Below are positions 5,286 to 5,377 of a stretch of DNA of 5,377 nucleotides, one piece after another. The DNA comes from Candidatus Iainarchaeum andersonii SCGC AAA011-E11. Its GTDB lineage: Archaea; Iainarchaeota; Iainarchaeia; Iainarchaeales; Iainarchaeaceae. The stretch spans positions 388 through 5,764 of the forward strand of contig AQRS01000001.1 in the NCBI GenBank assembly GCA_000402355.1, in the 5' to 3' direction. How positions within the stretch are numbered: the first letter of the stretch is position 1; each line of letters starts with the position of its first letter. Under the pieces are notes generated by a model. That model searched no databases. It was not told where the DNA came from and saw only the letters and a list, made by a program, of their open reading frames with translations. A program made the translations under genes and the position numbers.

Positions 5286-5313
5286 TTAGTCAGGTCATCA
5301 TCGGCCGTTATTA

Positions 5314-5377
5314 ATGGGAACTGGAGTATTTTTAAGAAAAACTATTCTGCGCGGCAAAAGCGCGTTTCGGCTCTGTA
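5314..5377 (+). CDS. Possible 5' end of a plus-strand gene (cut by window)
   Basis: ATG at 5314 opens a frame (MGTGVFLRKTILRGKSAFRL...) that stays open to the window edge. An AT-rich stretch GATTTTAG (5282-5289) lies about 28 nt upstream, as expected for a leaderless start. Only 21 codons are visible and no family can be named. A minus-strand frame open from the edge to a stop at 5298-5300 (about 25 codons) is a competing reading, so this is tentative. Confidence 0.25.
   Translation, partial: MGTGVFLRKTILRGKSAFRLC

Noticed and set aside
5289..5303. Box C-like GATGATGA followed by CTGA on the minus strand.
   Set aside because: The CTGA follows after only two bases, leaving no room for a guide.
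5350..5367. GC-rich GCGC-loop-GCGC at the right edge as a hairpin, terminator or tRNA piece.
   Set aside because: Only a 4-bp stem, no T-tract, and no cloverleaf can be drawn; it may be part of a coding start.
1..5377. CRISPR array, insertion sequence, attachment site or replication origin.
   Set aside because: No spaced direct repeats, transposase, terminal inverted repeats or clustered origin repeats were seen.

Overview
The window is most likely archaeal. Four lines of evidence agree: several starts lie 25-29 nt from an AT-rich TATA-like box, as in leaderless archaeal transcripts; there is a textbook C/D-box guide RNA with a GC terminal stem; the ArsR-type metal regulator has a His/Cys tail; and there is a 40-residue ribbon-helix-helix-like (VapB-like) peptide. 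A small-genome lineage such as a DPANN archaeon would fit the packed, overlapping genes, but the lineage cannot be fixed from this sequence alone.

Left part (1-1740): a two-gene minus-strand operon. An ArsR-family regulator (1342-1686) overlaps by 14 nt the start of a MerA-like flavin disulfide reductase (1-1355), which runs off the left edge. The regulator has a putative metal site in its C-terminal tail and a 16-bp tandem duplication across its own start, so metal-controlled, self-regulated expression is the simplest reading. A short plus-strand membrane peptide starts divergently at 1740 from the same TTTAAA box, but it appears frameshifted.

Middle part (1740-2530): no large gene. On the minus strand, in transcription order, are an unrecognised 89-residue protein (2190-2459), a 40-residue VapB/RHH-like peptide (2030-2152) and, 18 nt past its stop, a C/D-box sRNA (1930-2011). 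Further on, a second partial copy of the sRNA's C'/D module (1831-1853) carries nearly the same guide.

Right part (2531-4823): a plus-strand pair with overlapping ends. The first gene is a VirB4/TraC-type ATPase that lacks the usual N-terminal half and carries an extra C-terminal domain resembling a PD-(D/E)XK nuclease. The second is an IDI/YfcD-type Nudix protein whose Nudix box has lost two signature residues. A convergent helical protein of unknown function (4813-5220) overlaps the Nudix 3' end. The last bases may hold the start of another plus-strand gene. The most unusual items are the C/D sRNA with its partial paralogue, the trimmed and fused VirB4-like ATPase, and the degenerate Nudix protein coupled to it.
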